The notes under the pieces are model-generated. The model was not told where the DNA came from. It worked only from the letters and a program-made list of their open reading frames with translations, and did no database searches. 64,000 nucleotides of DNA from Desulfobulbaceae bacterium (lineage in GTDB: Bacteria > Desulfobacterota > Desulfobulbia > Desulfobulbales > SURF-16), in contig PKTX01000047.1 of assembly GCA_002868945.1 (NCBI GenBank), forward strand, positions 40,392 to 104,391, given 5' to 3'. The position numbers and the translations under genes were made by a program. Within the stretch, counting starts at the first letter, position 1. Each line of letters starts with the position of its first letter. Positions 1 to 9,390 of the stretch are shown here, one piece after another.

Positions 1-726
1 ATTGTTCATTACCCCCTCGGCCGTCTGCACGGTCTGCTCAACGCTGTCCAGCATCGGCCCCAGCCTGCTGTCCAGGTTGGACAGCAGGCTGTCGGCGGAA
101 GTAATGGCCTGCTGCAAGGCGACAACGGTTGCGGAAATCTGCGGTGAGTTAACCAGATTCTCAATACCGGCCACCACCCGACTGAGATCACGGCTGGTCT
201 CATCAAGTTTGAGATCCTTGATTGTTTGCACCAGCGACTGGAGGGTGGAGGGGATGGTGGGTATTTCCGGCGGACCGTCGCCCCTGCCACGCAAAATGGC
301 CGGTTTATCGTCATAGAAATCCAACTCCACCATGAGCTGGCCGGTGAGCAGGCTTTGCGATTGAAGCTGAGCCCGCAGGCCATGGGCAATAAGCGGTTCA
401 ATATACTGGTCGACCTCAACATCGCCATTCATCTTTTTGATCTGAAAACTATCAGGCTCGACCTCGATGTAGACAGGAATTTCCACGGAAAACTGCCGGG
501 CATCGGCGATCAGGGCGATATCGGTTACCGAGCCGACCTTGACACCGCGAAAGACAACGGGCGAGCCGACATTCAAACCCTTGACCGAGCTGTCGAAATA
601 AAGAACATAGCGCACCGTTTTGACAAAAAAATTGCCGGAGCCAAAGAGTAGAACCGCGGCCACAACCAGAACCAGGGCGCCGACGACAAAGCCGCCGATC
701 AGTGTCTTATTTGCTTCCCTCTCCAT
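1..726 (-). CDS. MlaD/MCE-domain lipid-transport substrate-binding protein (3' end off window)
   Basis: Open for 242 codons from an ATG at 726 to the left edge with no stop, so the C-terminus lies outside the window. An N-terminal membrane anchor (about residues 8-27, rich in V, A and L after a short charged start MEREANKTL) is followed by an MCE domain at about residues 35-115, including the family-like stretch SSVKGLNVGSPVVFRGVKVG. A longer helical part follows. MCE proteins of the Mla type sit on the periplasmic face of the inner membrane and pass phospholipids between the membranes. It lies downstream of an MlaE-like permease and an MlaF-like ATPase on the same strand, which supports the assignment. 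A 250-bp inverted-repeat element separates it from mlaF. It could be a PqiB/YebT relative, but a single MCE domain fits MlaD better. Confidence 0.85.
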   Translation of the reverse strand, partial: MEREANKTLIGGFVVGALVLVVAAVLLFGSGNFFVKTVRYVLYFDSSVKGLNVGSPVVFRGVKVGSVTDIALIADARQFSVEIPVYIEVEPDSFQIKKMNGDVEVDQYIEPLIAHGLRAQLQSQSLLTGQLMVELDFYDDKPAILRGRGDGPPEIPTIPSTLQSLVQTIKDLKLDETSRDLSRVVAGIENLVNSPQISATVVALQQAITSADSLLSNLDSRLGPMLDSVEQTVQTAEGVMNN

Positions 727-898
727 GCCAGACCTCTTGTCCGCGCAGCCGCCGCCGGGGCTGCCCTGCTTTTTATCTTTTCCACGAGTTGCTTTTCCCC
801 TAACCAGGCCCTGTCCAGGACAGGAACGGATCATTTCTGAACAGAACCTCTCCCTCAAGCAATCTGCTGCATAAATGGCCGACACCTGGCCGCGCGCC

Positions 899-1148
899 TA
901 ACAGCCCGTTGGGAAACTACTGGGCTCGAAGGTCTCTCTTCGTTCGCTATCTGCTGCTGCGTCGTCAAAATGGGGCTTGCGCTAAGCGAGCGGAGCGAGA
1001 CTCCGAAATGCTCCTAAACCCCATGGGAACCGCACCCCAAGGCTACTCGGAGTGTCGCAGGCGCCCTTACCTCCTGCGAACGCGCATTTTTTCGCCTCAT
1101 TTTTCTTAGCCTCAGCTTCGCTCGCTACCTTTTTCAACGGGCTGCTAA
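899..1148. repeat. Family A MITE-like element, copy 1 (250 bp)
   Basis: Bounded by imperfect terminal inverted repeats: left TAACAGCCCGTT, right end reading inward TTAGCAGCCCGTTG. A second copy of exactly the same length lies at 11313-11562, similar throughout. No coding capacity of its own is convincing. The right end overlaps the stop codon of mlaF. The interior carries the core (GAGACTCCGAAAT ... CACCCCAAGG ... CGGAGTGTCGCAGG) also seen in family B. Confidence 0.8.
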
Positions 1149-1906
1149 CGCTCCTGCCCCCGGGTGAGAAAGGCCCGAACCCTGGCATCGTCTGAATGGG
1201 CCAACAGTTGATGCGGATCGCCGGCAGCGATCATGGTTTTGCTCTCCGTATCAAGAAAGACAGAGTTGCTACCAATAGCAAAGATACTGGCCAGCTCGTG
1301 GCTTACCATGACAATGGTGGCGCCAAGGCTGTCGCGCAGCTCCACAATCAAGTCATCCAGGAGACGGGCGCTCACCGGGTCCAGGCCGGCAGAGGGTTCA
1401 TCGAAAAAGAGGATTTCCGGATCCAGGGCCAGGGCCCTGGCCAAAGCAGCCCGCTTCCGCATACCGCCGCTGATTTCATAGGGATAATACTCCTCAAAAC
1501 CGGCCAGGCCCACCAGGGCAAGTTTCAAGCCGGCGAGATCCTTGATCTCAGCAGCGCTCAAATCGGTATAGACCTCCAGGGCCAGGGCAACATTCTCGGC
1601 CAGGGTCATGGAGCTCCACAGGGCACCGCCCTGGTAAAGGATACCGATCTTCTGCATCAGCTCATGACGTTGAGCCTCGCCGGTCTGCCAGAGGCTGTGG
1701 CCGCCATAAAGGACCTGGCCCTTTTCAGGGCGCCTCAAGCCGACGAGGTGACGCAGCAGGGTGCTCTTGCCGCAACCGCTGCCACCCATAATAACAAAAA
1801 TATCACCGCGGTTGACGGTAAAGGTAAGATCGCGCTGCACCACAAAGCTACCAAAGGCCATGGTCAGATCACGTACAGCTATACAGGCGTGCTCTTTGCT
1901 CATCAT
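1145..1906 (-). CDS. mlaF: Mla-type ABC transporter ATP-binding protein
   Basis: A 253-residue ABC ATPase of normal MlaF length. Walker A is GGSGCGKST (about residues 41-49), the signature is ISGGMRKR, and Walker B is ILFFDEPSAGLDP; the final switch histidine is in VMVSHEL. The GGMRKRAALARAL form of the signature is characteristic of MCE-associated ATPases, which power retrograde or anterograde phospholipid transport through the MlaE permease. The gene lies between mlaE and mlaD on the same strand. Two adjacent ATG codons start the reading frame; the second is equally possible. The stop codon TAG lies inside the terminal inverted repeat of the family A element, so the last codon or codons may have been altered by the insertion. 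Confidence 0.92.
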   Translation of the reverse strand: MMSKEHACIAVRDLTMAFGSFVVQRDLTFTVNRGDIFVIMGGSGCGKSTLLRHLVGLRRPEKGQVLYGGHSLWQTGEAQRHELMQKIGILYQGGALWSSMTLAENVALALEVYTDLSAAEIKDLAGLKLALVGLAGFEEYYPYEISGGMRKRAALARALALDPEILFFDEPSAGLDPVSARLLDDLIVELRDSLGATIVMVSHELASIFAIGSNSVFLDTESKTMIAAGDPHQLLAHSDDARVRAFLTRGQER

Positions 1907-1936
1907 CCATCCTGCCGAGAGGTGCGGACCTCTAAA

Positions 1937-2097
1937 GGCTATCTTGAATAATTAGATCTCAACTTTCCGAATTAAACGAGTTAAAAGCTGTTTCGGCAGT
2001 ATGATGCTGCGAGAATTCTGAATTCAGAATTCAGGAAAGAGAAGAAAAGTTTAAAAAACTTCGCTATCCCACCAACAAAACAGATGTCGGAAAGTTG
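1937..2097. repeat. Mixed short repeats between mlaE and mlaF
   Basis: Holds a family C end (GGCTATCTTGAATAATT at 1937-1953), a 12-bp inverted repeat pair TCAACTTTCCGA (near 1963) and TCGGAAAGTTGA (near 2086) enclosing about 135 bp, and an internal GAATTC-rich motif in inverted orientation to copies near 31484, 37243 and 48813. No gene is supported here. Confidence 0.5.
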
Positions 2098-2106
2098 ATC
2101 ATCAAT

Positions 2107-2133
2107 CTTTGGGAGCCTGGCAGACTCCCAAAG
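2107..2133. terminator. Perfect 9-bp hairpin after mlaE
   Basis: CTTTGGGAG and CTCCCAAAG flank a 9-nt loop. It lies 36 bp downstream of the mlaE stop on the minus strand but lacks a clear U-tract, so it may be an attenuator or processing hairpin inside the mla operon rather than a full terminator. Confidence 0.4.
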
Positions 2134-2168
2134 AGCACTTATTGACGATGGCCATAACAGAGTCGCCG

Positions 2169-3317
2169 CTATATCCCCAGCACATTACAGATTATGGTCA
2201 CCAGTGCCGTGGCCACGACAATGCTGACAATGCCGGTGACCACTGCCGAGGTTGCAGCCCGGCCCACTGCCGAGGCGCTCCTTTCACACTGCAGACCGCG
2301 CAGACAACCGGCCACCGCCACCAGCACCCCGAACAAGGCGGCCTGGAAAAGACCGACCCACAAATGAGTGAGATGAACCGAAACCACTGTCTGCCGGTAA
2401 TATTCCAGCAGGTTCAGGTCCAGCACCAGCACCCCGACCAAAAGACCGCCGACAATGCCCATAAGATCGGCATAAAGGCAGAGCAGCGGCATCATCAGGG
2501 TGAGGGCCAGCATGCGGGGCAGCACAAGAAATTGCATGGGCGAGATGCCCAGGGTCCTTAAGGCGTCTATCTCCTCGTTGACCTGCATGGTGCCGATCTG
2601 GGCGGCAAAGGCGGCGCCGGTGCGGCCGGCCATGATAATACCGGCCATAACCGCCCCCATGACCCGCACCATGGCAATACCCACCAGGTTGGCAACATAG
2701 ATCTCCGCCCCGAACAGGGCAAGCTGCACCGCACCCACATAGGCAAGGATCAAGCCGACCAGCAGGCTGATCAATGACACAATGGGCAAGGCACCGACAC
2801 CGCACTCCTGGACAAGGCGGCCAAATTCCGCCAAGCGCAGACGCTGATGGCCACGTACCAAGGCAACAGCAGCCATGGTGGCGGCGCCGATGAAGCTGAG
2901 CATATCCAGGGCGGAACGGCCGAGGTCTTCGGCCTCCTCACCGACCTGGGCCAGAAAAGATGACCGCACGGCCTGGCGCTGCGCCCCCTTCCTCTCCGGC
3001 ACGGTCTCGGCCAGGGCAAGCAGCCGCTGCACCCCGTCGGGCAGGGCGCCCCCGTCAAGGACCAGCCCCCTCTCCCGGCTCATCTGACGCAACTTGACCA
3101 GAAAGGCCAGGAAGGTACTGTCCCAGGCGGTGAGCCGCGCCGCATCAAAGGTAATGGTGGTGCCCGCCGCCAGGCCATCAAGATCTGCTGCCACGATTGT
3201 CGGATCTGGCCTGGCCTGAGTAAGCCGCCACTCCCCCACCGGGCTGAGGCGCAGCTCTTTCTCGGCAAGCTTTTCGGCCACTATTACACAGCGTTTTTTT
3301 GATGTCATTCCGACCAT
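2169..3317 (-). CDS. mlaE: MlaE-type ABC permease with N-terminal STAS-like domain
   Basis: 382 residues, longer than the usual 260-residue MlaE because of an N-terminal domain (about residues 15-115) with STAS-like features: TTITFDAARLTAWDSTFLAF resembles the short strand and helix pattern of anti-sigma-factor antagonist folds. The permease part has five to six membrane segments and the conserved region GRTGAAFAAQIGTMQVNEEIDALRT, typical of the family coupling helix. This fused form is common in MCE loci and probably combines the roles of MlaB and MlaE. It starts the mla operon downstream of the broken WYL gene; mlaF follows after a repeat-filled gap. A start nine bases downstream is possible. 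Confidence 0.88.
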   Translation of the reverse strand: MVGMTSKKRCVIVAEKLAEKELRLSPVGEWRLTQARPDPTIVAADLDGLAAGTTITFDAARLTAWDSTFLAFLVKLRQMSRERGLVLDGGALPDGVQRLLALAETVPERKGAQRQAVRSSFLAQVGEEAEDLGRSALDMLSFIGAATMAAVALVRGHQRLRLAEFGRLVQECGVGALPIVSLISLLVGLILAYVGAVQLALFGAEIYVANLVGIAMVRVMGAVMAGIIMAGRTGAAFAAQIGTMQVNEEIDALRTLGISPMQFLVLPRMLALTLMMPLLCLYADLMGIVGGLLVGVLVLDLNLLEYYRQTVVSVHLTHLWVGLFQAALFGVLVAVAGCLRGLQCERSASAVGRAATSAVVTGIVSIVVATALVTIICNVLGI

Positions 3318-3350
3318 TCCCGCAACAGTGCTCTTTACTGGTGGCCTGCC

Positions 3351-4325
3351 TCATGCATAGAGACGCGCCATGGCGCGGGCCTCCTCGGCCATCTGCTCCG
3401 CCAATTCGGCGGGTTCAAGGACCCGCGCCTGACATCCCCAGGAGAGCAGCCATTTTTTCAAATCAAAAAGATGACTGACGGTCAGCTCAAGGAGCAGTCC
3501 CCCATCCGCCGCATCACTGATCTGCTGACTTTCGTGCCAGATACGCTCCCTGATATAGGGTGCCACCTCTTTACTGAAACGAACACGCACCCTGGTCAGG
3601 CGATCACTCCAGTGCACCCCGAAATGACTGGCGGTAATGGCCTGGAAATCAAATTACGGGGCAATGGTAAATGTGACATTGCTCAGTTGCGCCGCCTGCA
3701 TGCGGGCCAGGCTGAAGGTGCGGATCTCCCGGCGCAGATGGCAATAGGCAATGACATACCAGTCCCCCTCAAAGCGGACGCCATGATAGGGATCAATGCG
3801 CCGCCCGGTCGTGGCGCCGGTGGCGGAGGGGACAGAGTAGTCGATATCCAGGCTGCGCAATGTGCGCAGCCCCTCAAAGACCGCCTGCCAGATGCCGGGT
3901 TTGATGACGGTCTGAGCGGCTGAGAAAAAGGAAAAACGACTGAAATCAGAACCGGGCCCCAGGCAGGTCTTGGCAGGCAGGGAATCCTCGATCTTGCGAA
4001 AGACCTGAGAAAGGTTATGGTAGACCGGCGTTCCCTCATACTGCCGGAGGAGCTTTTCGGCCAGATAGATGGCAAAGAGATCGCTCTCCTTGACGTCCAT
4101 GGCCGGCAATTGATAGCGCGGCTCCGTATAGTAATAACCACGCTCCCCGGCCGAGTACTCCAGGGGCGCACCAAGCTGATAGCGCAGATAGTCGAGGTCG
4201 CGCTGGATGGTCTTGCTGCTCACCTCCCACTCTTCAGCCAGGGAGCGGCAGTTGGGAAAGCCACCCTCCTGAATCTTGCGGTCGATGAAGAGCAGGCGCT
4301 GGTGCTGTGGTTTGTACTTGGCCAT
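3351..4325 (-). pseudogene. WYL-domain transcriptional regulator with in-frame stop
   Basis: The first part (from MAKYKPQHQR at 4325) has an N-terminal winged HTH (LAEEWEVSSKTIQRDLDYLR) and a WYL domain (DPYHGVRFEGDWYVIAYC). It ends at a TAA at 3654-3656 right after TFTIAP. Reading continues without change of frame: 12 codons later comes WSDRLTRVRVRFSKEVAPYI, the usual WCX C-terminal domain, to a stop at 3351. One nonsense codon therefore splits a gene of about 320 residues. WYL proteins are ligand-sensing regulators. Whether the truncated product still binds DNA is unknown. An upstream start at 4373 also exists but the MAKYK start matches family N-termini better. Confidence 0.82.
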
Positions 4326-4550
4326 TTTTTTTACTGGGCGCATCCTGAGGAATTGGCGCCGGGGCACGAACAAAGCCCCGGAGCGTTCATGCCTGGTCTG
4401 GTTCTGACCGGGCCATAAAATAGTTGGTCAACAAATGTCTGACCATCAGGGTAGCCTATTTGCCTGACAGGATCGACTTGTTTTTTAGACGCACAAAGAG
4501 ACGAAGGAAGGCTCTGCAACGGGGGCCTTTTTTTCGCCACTGTGCTGCTG

Positions 4551-4600
4551 GTTACTTTTCTTCGTTCGTTTCACTGGCTGGGCAAGCAGAGAAAAGTAAC
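4551..4600. terminator. Inverted repeat GTTACTTTTCT/AGAAAAGTAAC after putA
   Basis: An 11-bp perfect stem (4551-4561 with 4590-4600), extended by flanking GCTG/CAGC, with a 28-nt loop. It begins 9 bp after the putA stop on the minus strand. A related hairpin with a CTACTTTTTG arm sits at 61471-61498, suggesting a dispersed structural repeat that may act in termination. Confidence 0.45.
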
Positions 4601-4608
4601 AGCAACAC

Positions 4609-7581
4609 TTACATCTGCAAATCCGGGGCAAAACCGCTGCGCCTGGTGTTTTCCGTAATGCAGCGGGAGTTGCAGAAATTAAGCAGATAGCCGGGGCCGC
4701 CGGCCTTGCTGCCCAGGCCGCTCATGCCGTAACCGCCGAAGGGCTGGCGCTGAGCCAGGGCGCCGGTGCACCTGCAGTTGATATAGAGATTGCCCACCTT
4801 GAAGTCACGACGGGCGCCTGCCATGTTGCGCGGACTGCGACTAAAGAGACCGCCGGTCAGGGCAAACTCGGTGGCATTGGCCGCCTCCAGGGCCTTTGCA
4901 AAATCGCCAACATGCAGCATCGTGACAATGGGCCCGAAAAATTCCCGCTGCATGAGCTCGTTGTCCACCCCCTTAACCTCAAAGATGGCCGGGGCAATAA
5001 AGTTGCCAGGCAAGCCGGCCTTGCCCCGGAAGAGGAGCCTGGCCCCCTTGGGCGGTTTATCGAGCAGTCTGGTCAAGCGTACATGGGCCGCCTGATCGAT
5101 CACCGGCCCCAATCGACAGGCCGGATCAGTGGCCGGGGCCATGGGCAGGCTGGCACAGGCGGCCAGAAAGCGCGGCATGAAGCGCTGATAGGCATGCCCC
5201 ACCACAATAAGACGGGAACAGGCCGAGCATTTCTGACCGGCATAGCCGAAGGCCGACTGCATGACGCCCTTGACGGCCGCATCCATGTCGGCATCCTCAT
5301 CAATGATAATGGCGTTCTTGCCGCCCATCTCGCAAACCACCTTTTTGACCTCGCTCTGGCCGGCCGCAGTCTTTGCCGCCTTGCCTATGATCTCCAGGCC
5401 CACCTCCTTGGAACCGGTGAAGCTGATCTGACAGATATCAGGATGCTCCACCAGCAAGGTGCCGATCTCTGTTCCGGCACCGGGCAGAAACTGCACCACC
5501 TGGGCCGGAAAACCCGCCTCAAGCAAGCGCTGATAGAAGGCAAAGGCCGTGGCCCCGGCTGAACCGGCCGGCTTGATGAGCACCGGATTGCCCGCCACCA
5601 GGTTGGCTGTGGTCATGCCGCAGAGAATGGCCAGGGGAAAGTTCCAGGGTGCGATCACCGCACTGGGGCCGCGCCCCTCATAAAAGAGGATGTTTTCCTC
5701 GCCCACCATATTGCCCTGTTTTTGCGGGCTCAACTCCTTGAGGGAACGGCGCGCATAATAGCGGCAGAAATCAATGGCCTCGGCCACATCGGCATCTGCC
5801 TCGCGCCACGGCTTGGCCACCTCGTGGACCAGGAGAGCGGCCAGCTCAATGCGGTCCTTCTCCAGGAGACCGGCCAGGCTGGCCAGGAGCTGGGCCCGTT
5901 CCACCACCGGCCGGTCGCGCCAGGCGGCAAAGGCCTGCACGGCAATCTTCACCGCCTTTTTAACCTGGCCCCGACGCGTCTGACTGACCTCGCTAACCAC
6001 CAGGGTGGCATCGTTGGGTGAAACATGTTTTTTATCCGCACTGCGCGTCATCTTGCCGTCCACCACAGAGGGCACGGCCAGCGGCAGGCGTGTTCGCATG
6101 ATCTGCACCGCTTCCGCCATCTGGCTGCGCAGCCGCGGCTCGGTAAAGTCGAGGAGATTAACGTTGCTGAAGGGGGTGTGGAGGTCGCCGCGCACCAAAC
6201 CCTGTTCCGCTGCCATCTCCTGGCCTGGGTCAGGGGGAGCCAGCAGAGTGGCAATGGACTCACCCTCATGATAACTACGGCGCAGAAATCCGGCATTGGA
6301 GGTGTTCTCCAACAGCCGCCGGACCAGATAGGCCATGCCGGGTAACAGCTCGCCGATGGGGGCATAAACCCGCACTCGATGGCCGTCCTCGGCCAGCACC
6401 CGTCGCTGGGGTTCAGCCATGCCGTAGAGCATCTGCACCTCAAAGGCGTTGGCGGCCAGGTTATGCTCCTCGGCCATGACCAGGGCGTGCACCAGGGAAC
6501 GCAGGTTGTGGCTGGCAAAGGCCGGCATCACCAGATCATGGTGGGCAATAAGCTTGCTGCTGAGATACTCGTAACTGGCATCGGTGCGGGCCTTGTTGGT
6601 AAAGACCGGACAGATGAAGCCGTGGCGGCGGGCCCGGATCACCTCTTGGTCCCAATAGGCACCCTTTACCAATCGCACCGCAAAGGGCGTGCCGCGTCGC
6701 CGGCTCAGTTCAAGCAAACGATTAAGGTCACTGGCGCTACTCTTGAGATAGGCCTGGACAACCAGTCCCATATGGGGCCAGTCAATAAGATCGCCATGCC
6801 CGGCAAGCTCCTCGAAGAGATCATAGGCAATATCGTGGCAGGCCCACTGTTCCAGATCAAAATTAACAGCAACGTCATGACGCCTGGCTGTTCTGAGGAG
6901 CGGCAACAAGCGCTCTTTGAGACGCGCCACCGAACCGCGCAGATCAACGGCGTCCAGATAAGGATCCAGGGCCGACAGTTTCACCGAGACATTGGCCTTG
7001 GGCAACGGACCCAGGGGAGAGGAGTGGAGCTGGTCGTTGTCGGGCCATCTTTTGGCGGCCCGGGCCAGGGTCGCGATAAGATCGAGATACTTTTTCTGGG
7101 CATGCTCCGCCTCCTGCTCGCTGACACTTGCCTCACCCAGGATATCGGCGCTGAAAGTGAGGTTCCTGTCCCCCATCTTGCCAAAGATGGCCAGGGCCTT
7201 TGCGGTGTCGTTTTCACAGATAAAACGCCGCGCCATCTCCGTGACATTGGCGCGGATGGCACGGGTGGCCAGTGGCGCGGCAATACCGCCGCTGGCCATG
7301 GACAGGGCCGAACGTACCACCACCGGCAGCTTGCGGTCATCGCGCAACAGATAATCCTTGACATGGGAGGCAATAGCCGCACTGGAAGTAAGAACAGGCA
7401 AGACATCGATAAAACGGAAGGCATCGACCTTAAAGACCTCATCCTCCATGACCCAATCCAGGATATGGCCCTGCCAGTAGCGTCTGTCAAAGAGAGTAGG
7501 CATCTCCCCTTTCATGCGCTGCCAGTAATGGCCGCCAAGCTCAACAATTCGTTTTTCAATACGTCGCTGCTCTGCTGTCAT
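4609..7581 (-). CDS. putA: Bifunctional proline dehydrogenase / glutamate semialdehyde dehydrogenase
   Basis: A 990-residue protein oxidising L-proline to glutamate in two steps. The N-terminal half holds the FAD-linked proline dehydrogenase barrel (NVSVKLSALDPYLD; RLVKGAYWDQEV; HNLRSLVHAL). The C-terminal half is an NAD-dependent aldehyde dehydrogenase with APWNFPLAI, FTGSKEVGL, the general-base region CEMGGKNAIIID and the nucleophile in GYAGQKCSACSR (about residue 785). No N-terminal DNA-binding domain as in enterobacterial PutA is present, so it is a catalytic-only form. The start at 7581 is chosen over 7692 because AGAGGA lies 5 nt upstream and the longer N-terminus is unlike the family. 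Electrons from FAD should go to quinone. Confidence 0.93.
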   Translation of the reverse strand: MTAEQRRIEKRIVELGGHYWQRMKGEMPTLFDRRYWQGHILDWVMEDEVFKVDAFRFIDVLPVLTSSAAIASHVKDYLLRDDRKLPVVVRSALSMASGGIAAPLATRAIRANVTEMARRFICENDTAKALAIFGKMGDRNLTFSADILGEASVSEQEAEHAQKKYLDLIATLARAAKRWPDNDQLHSSPLGPLPKANVSVKLSALDPYLDAVDLRGSVARLKERLLPLLRTARRHDVAVNFDLEQWACHDIAYDLFEELAGHGDLIDWPHMGLVVQAYLKSSASDLNRLLELSRRRGTPFAVRLVKGAYWDQEVIRARRHGFICPVFTNKARTDASYEYLSSKLIAHHDLVMPAFASHNLRSLVHALVMAEEHNLAANAFEVQMLYGMAEPQRRVLAEDGHRVRVYAPIGELLPGMAYLVRRLLENTSNAGFLRRSYHEGESIATLLAPPDPGQEMAAEQGLVRGDLHTPFSNVNLLDFTEPRLRSQMAEAVQIMRTRLPLAVPSVVDGKMTRSADKKHVSPNDATLVVSEVSQTRRGQVKKAVKIAVQAFAAWRDRPVVERAQLLASLAGLLEKDRIELAALLVHEVAKPWREADADVAEAIDFCRYYARRSLKELSPQKQGNMVGEENILFYEGRGPSAVIAPWNFPLAILCGMTTANLVAGNPVLIKPAGSAGATAFAFYQRLLEAGFPAQVVQFLPGAGTEIGTLLVEHPDICQISFTGSKEVGLEIIGKAAKTAAGQSEVKKVVCEMGGKNAIIIDEDADMDAAVKGVMQSAFGYAGQKCSACSRLIVVGHAYQRFMPRFLAACASLPMAPATDPACRLGPVIDQAAHVRLTRLLDKPPKGARLLFRGKAGLPGNFIAPAIFEVKGVDNELMQREFFGPIVTMLHVGDFAKALEAANATEFALTGGLFSRSPRNMAGARRDFKVGNLYINCRCTGALAQRQPFGGYGMSGLGSKAGGPGYLLNFCNSRCITENTRRSGFAPDLQM

Positions 7582-7868
7582 GGAATCCTCTGGTTTAAGC
7601 CATGCTCCACCGGGCCCTCCTGCCGACAAACTCCATAATAGCACGCCTGGTACCGAGAAAAAAAACGCCGCGGGCAGATAATAGAGAGGCAACCTGCCAC
7701 AGTTGCCTTATCATGCTGTAGATAGGTGATACTTTTGCTTTCATACTCCCCTGTTTTCTTGCCGGTGAGGATTTGAACGAGCAGAAAAGCATGCGATTGC
7801 CAATGGGTCGCCGTGGAGAGGAACAAGTCCCGGTGCCTTTTCAGACAGACGGCCGGCTCATATTTCCC

Positions 7869-7898
7869 TTGACACCGTTTCCCCTCAGCGGGTGTAAT
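7869..7898 (+). promoter_or_regulatory. Sigma70-type promoter before the MFS gene
   Basis: TTGACA at 7869-7874 and TGTAAT at 7893-7898, 18 bp apart. It points to the transporter start at 8040, leaving a leader of about 135 nt. The rest of the gap 7582-8039 shows no gene. Confidence 0.55.
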
Positions 7899-8039
7899 CG
7901 AACCAAGGGCGTCCCGCAACTGCCCGCCCGTCGTGGCTGTGCATCTCTTTTTTACGTGGATGGTCGACCACGAGACTGCCGCTCTCACTACCGGAGCTCA
8001 CTATTCTGATCGAAAACCAGAGGACAAGAGGCCTTACAT

Positions 8040-9353
8040 ATGACCGCTGAAGGACGAAACAAGGGTAAGATTGTCGTTCTGGCCGGCACGGGTATCAACC
8101 TGGCCCTTGGTGTTCTTTACACCTGGAGTATCTTCAAGGGGGCCATAGCTCAATCCATTGAAAGAGGCGGCGCAGGCGCCTTTACCTGGGACCCGGCCAA
8201 CCTCAATGACCCCTATGCGGTCTGCTGTCTGGTCTTTGCCTGCAGCATGATTATTGCCGGCAAGGTGCAGGACGGCCGCGGCCCACGCCTCACCGCCCTT
8301 ATCGGCGCCACCCTTGTCGGCCTTGGCTTTCTGTGGATTTCCCAGAGCAATGCCTACTGGAGTTGGATCCTCGGTTTCGGCGTCTTGGTGGGCATGGGCA
8401 TTGCCTTCGGCTATTCGTCGGCCACCCCGCCTGCCCTCAAGTGGTTCCCGGCCAACAGATCCGGGCTGGTGGCCGGCATTGTCGTTTCCGGCTTTGGTCT
8501 GGCCTCGGTCTATATCGCCCCTCTGGCCCAGTATCTCCTGGGCACTTGGGGGCTGAGCAGCACCATGCTTTTTTTTGGCATCGCCTTTTTCCTGGTGGTC
8601 AGCCTCTTTTCCAGGCTCCTGCAAAATCCACCGCCCGGCTTTCGCCCCAAGGGCTTTGTTGAACGCCGCCGCGACAGTCCCGGAAACATCGGGGCTCGTC
8701 AGCTTTTTGAGGACATCAACCTCACTCCGTCCGAAATGATGAAAACAGCTGATTTCTGGAAGGTCTGGCTTCTCTACTTCATCGGCGCCGGTGCCGGCCT
8801 CATGGTGATCGGCAGTGTCGCCGGCATGGCCAAGAGCAGCATGGGCGGCCAGGCCTTTCTGGTGGTGGCCATCCTGGCCGTGGGCAATGCCGCCGGTCGC
8901 ATTGTTGCCGGCCATCTGGCCGATAAAATCGGCAGATGCCGCACCCTGGCCGGTGTCTTTGCCGTGCAGGCCTTGCTGATGTTCGGGGCCATCCCTATTA
9001 TCGGGGCCCAGAGCCCCGGCGCCTTGCCTCTGGTGATTCTGACCACGGGAATCGGCTTCAACTACGGCGCCAACCTGGCCCTCTTCCCCATTTTTGCCAA
9101 GGATCTCTGGGGCATGCGCCACTTCGGCGCCAACTACGGCATCCTTTTCACATCCTGGGGAATCGGCGGCTTTTTCATGAGCAAATTTTCCCAGGCCCTG
9201 ATGGTCTCCACCGGCAGCTTCACCTCATCCTTTGCCTTTTCCGGTATTCTGCTGGTGATCGGCGTCGGCTTTATTGTCTTCATGCGGGATCAGAAGGAAA
9301 CAATCCGCCGCGCCATTTCCCGCCAGCTGGCCTCGGAGACCGGCAAGGGCTGA
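8040..9353 (+). CDS. OFA-family MFS antiporter (oxalate/formate antiporter-like)
   Basis: 437 residues with 12 predicted membrane segments, opening GKIVVLAGTGINLALGVLYTWS, which matches the start of the oxalate/formate antiporter family. The PPALKWFPANRSGLVAG region and the second-half NAAGRIVAGHLADKIGR loop are typical MFS motifs between segments 2-3 and 8-9. Characterised members exchange or import small mono- and dicarboxylates at the inner membrane; the substrate here cannot be read from the sequence. It stands alone, divergent from putA, with a sigma70-type promoter upstream and a weak AGAGG before the ATG. A family B element follows 37 bp after the stop. Confidence 0.85.
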   Translation: MTAEGRNKGKIVVLAGTGINLALGVLYTWSIFKGAIAQSIERGGAGAFTWDPANLNDPYAVCCLVFACSMIIAGKVQDGRGPRLTALIGATLVGLGFLWISQSNAYWSWILGFGVLVGMGIAFGYSSATPPALKWFPANRSGLVAGIVVSGFGLASVYIAPLAQYLLGTWGLSSTMLFFGIAFFLVVSLFSRLLQNPPPGFRPKGFVERRRDSPGNIGARQLFEDINLTPSEMMKTADFWKVWLLYFIGAGAGLMVIGSVAGMAKSSMGGQAFLVVAILAVGNAAGRIVAGHLADKIGRCRTLAGVFAVQALLMFGAIPIIGAQSPGALPLVILTTGIGFNYGANLALFPIFAKDLWGMRHFGANYGILFTSWGIGGFFMSKFSQALMVSTGSFTSSFAFSGILLVIGVGFIVFMRDQKETIRRAISRQLASETGKG

Positions 9354-9390
9354 CCAGGCCCTCCGGCCGCTTTTGGCAAACAACCTAGCC

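Noticed and set aside
3654..3656. Recoding of the WYL stop as selenocysteine or pyrrolysine
   Set aside because: The codon is TAA, which neither system uses, and no SECIS-like structure was seen.
8034..9122. Long antisense frame opposite the MFS transporter
   Set aside because: Composition is rich in G, H, Q and D as expected for a shadow of a GC-rich membrane protein gene; no family pattern.
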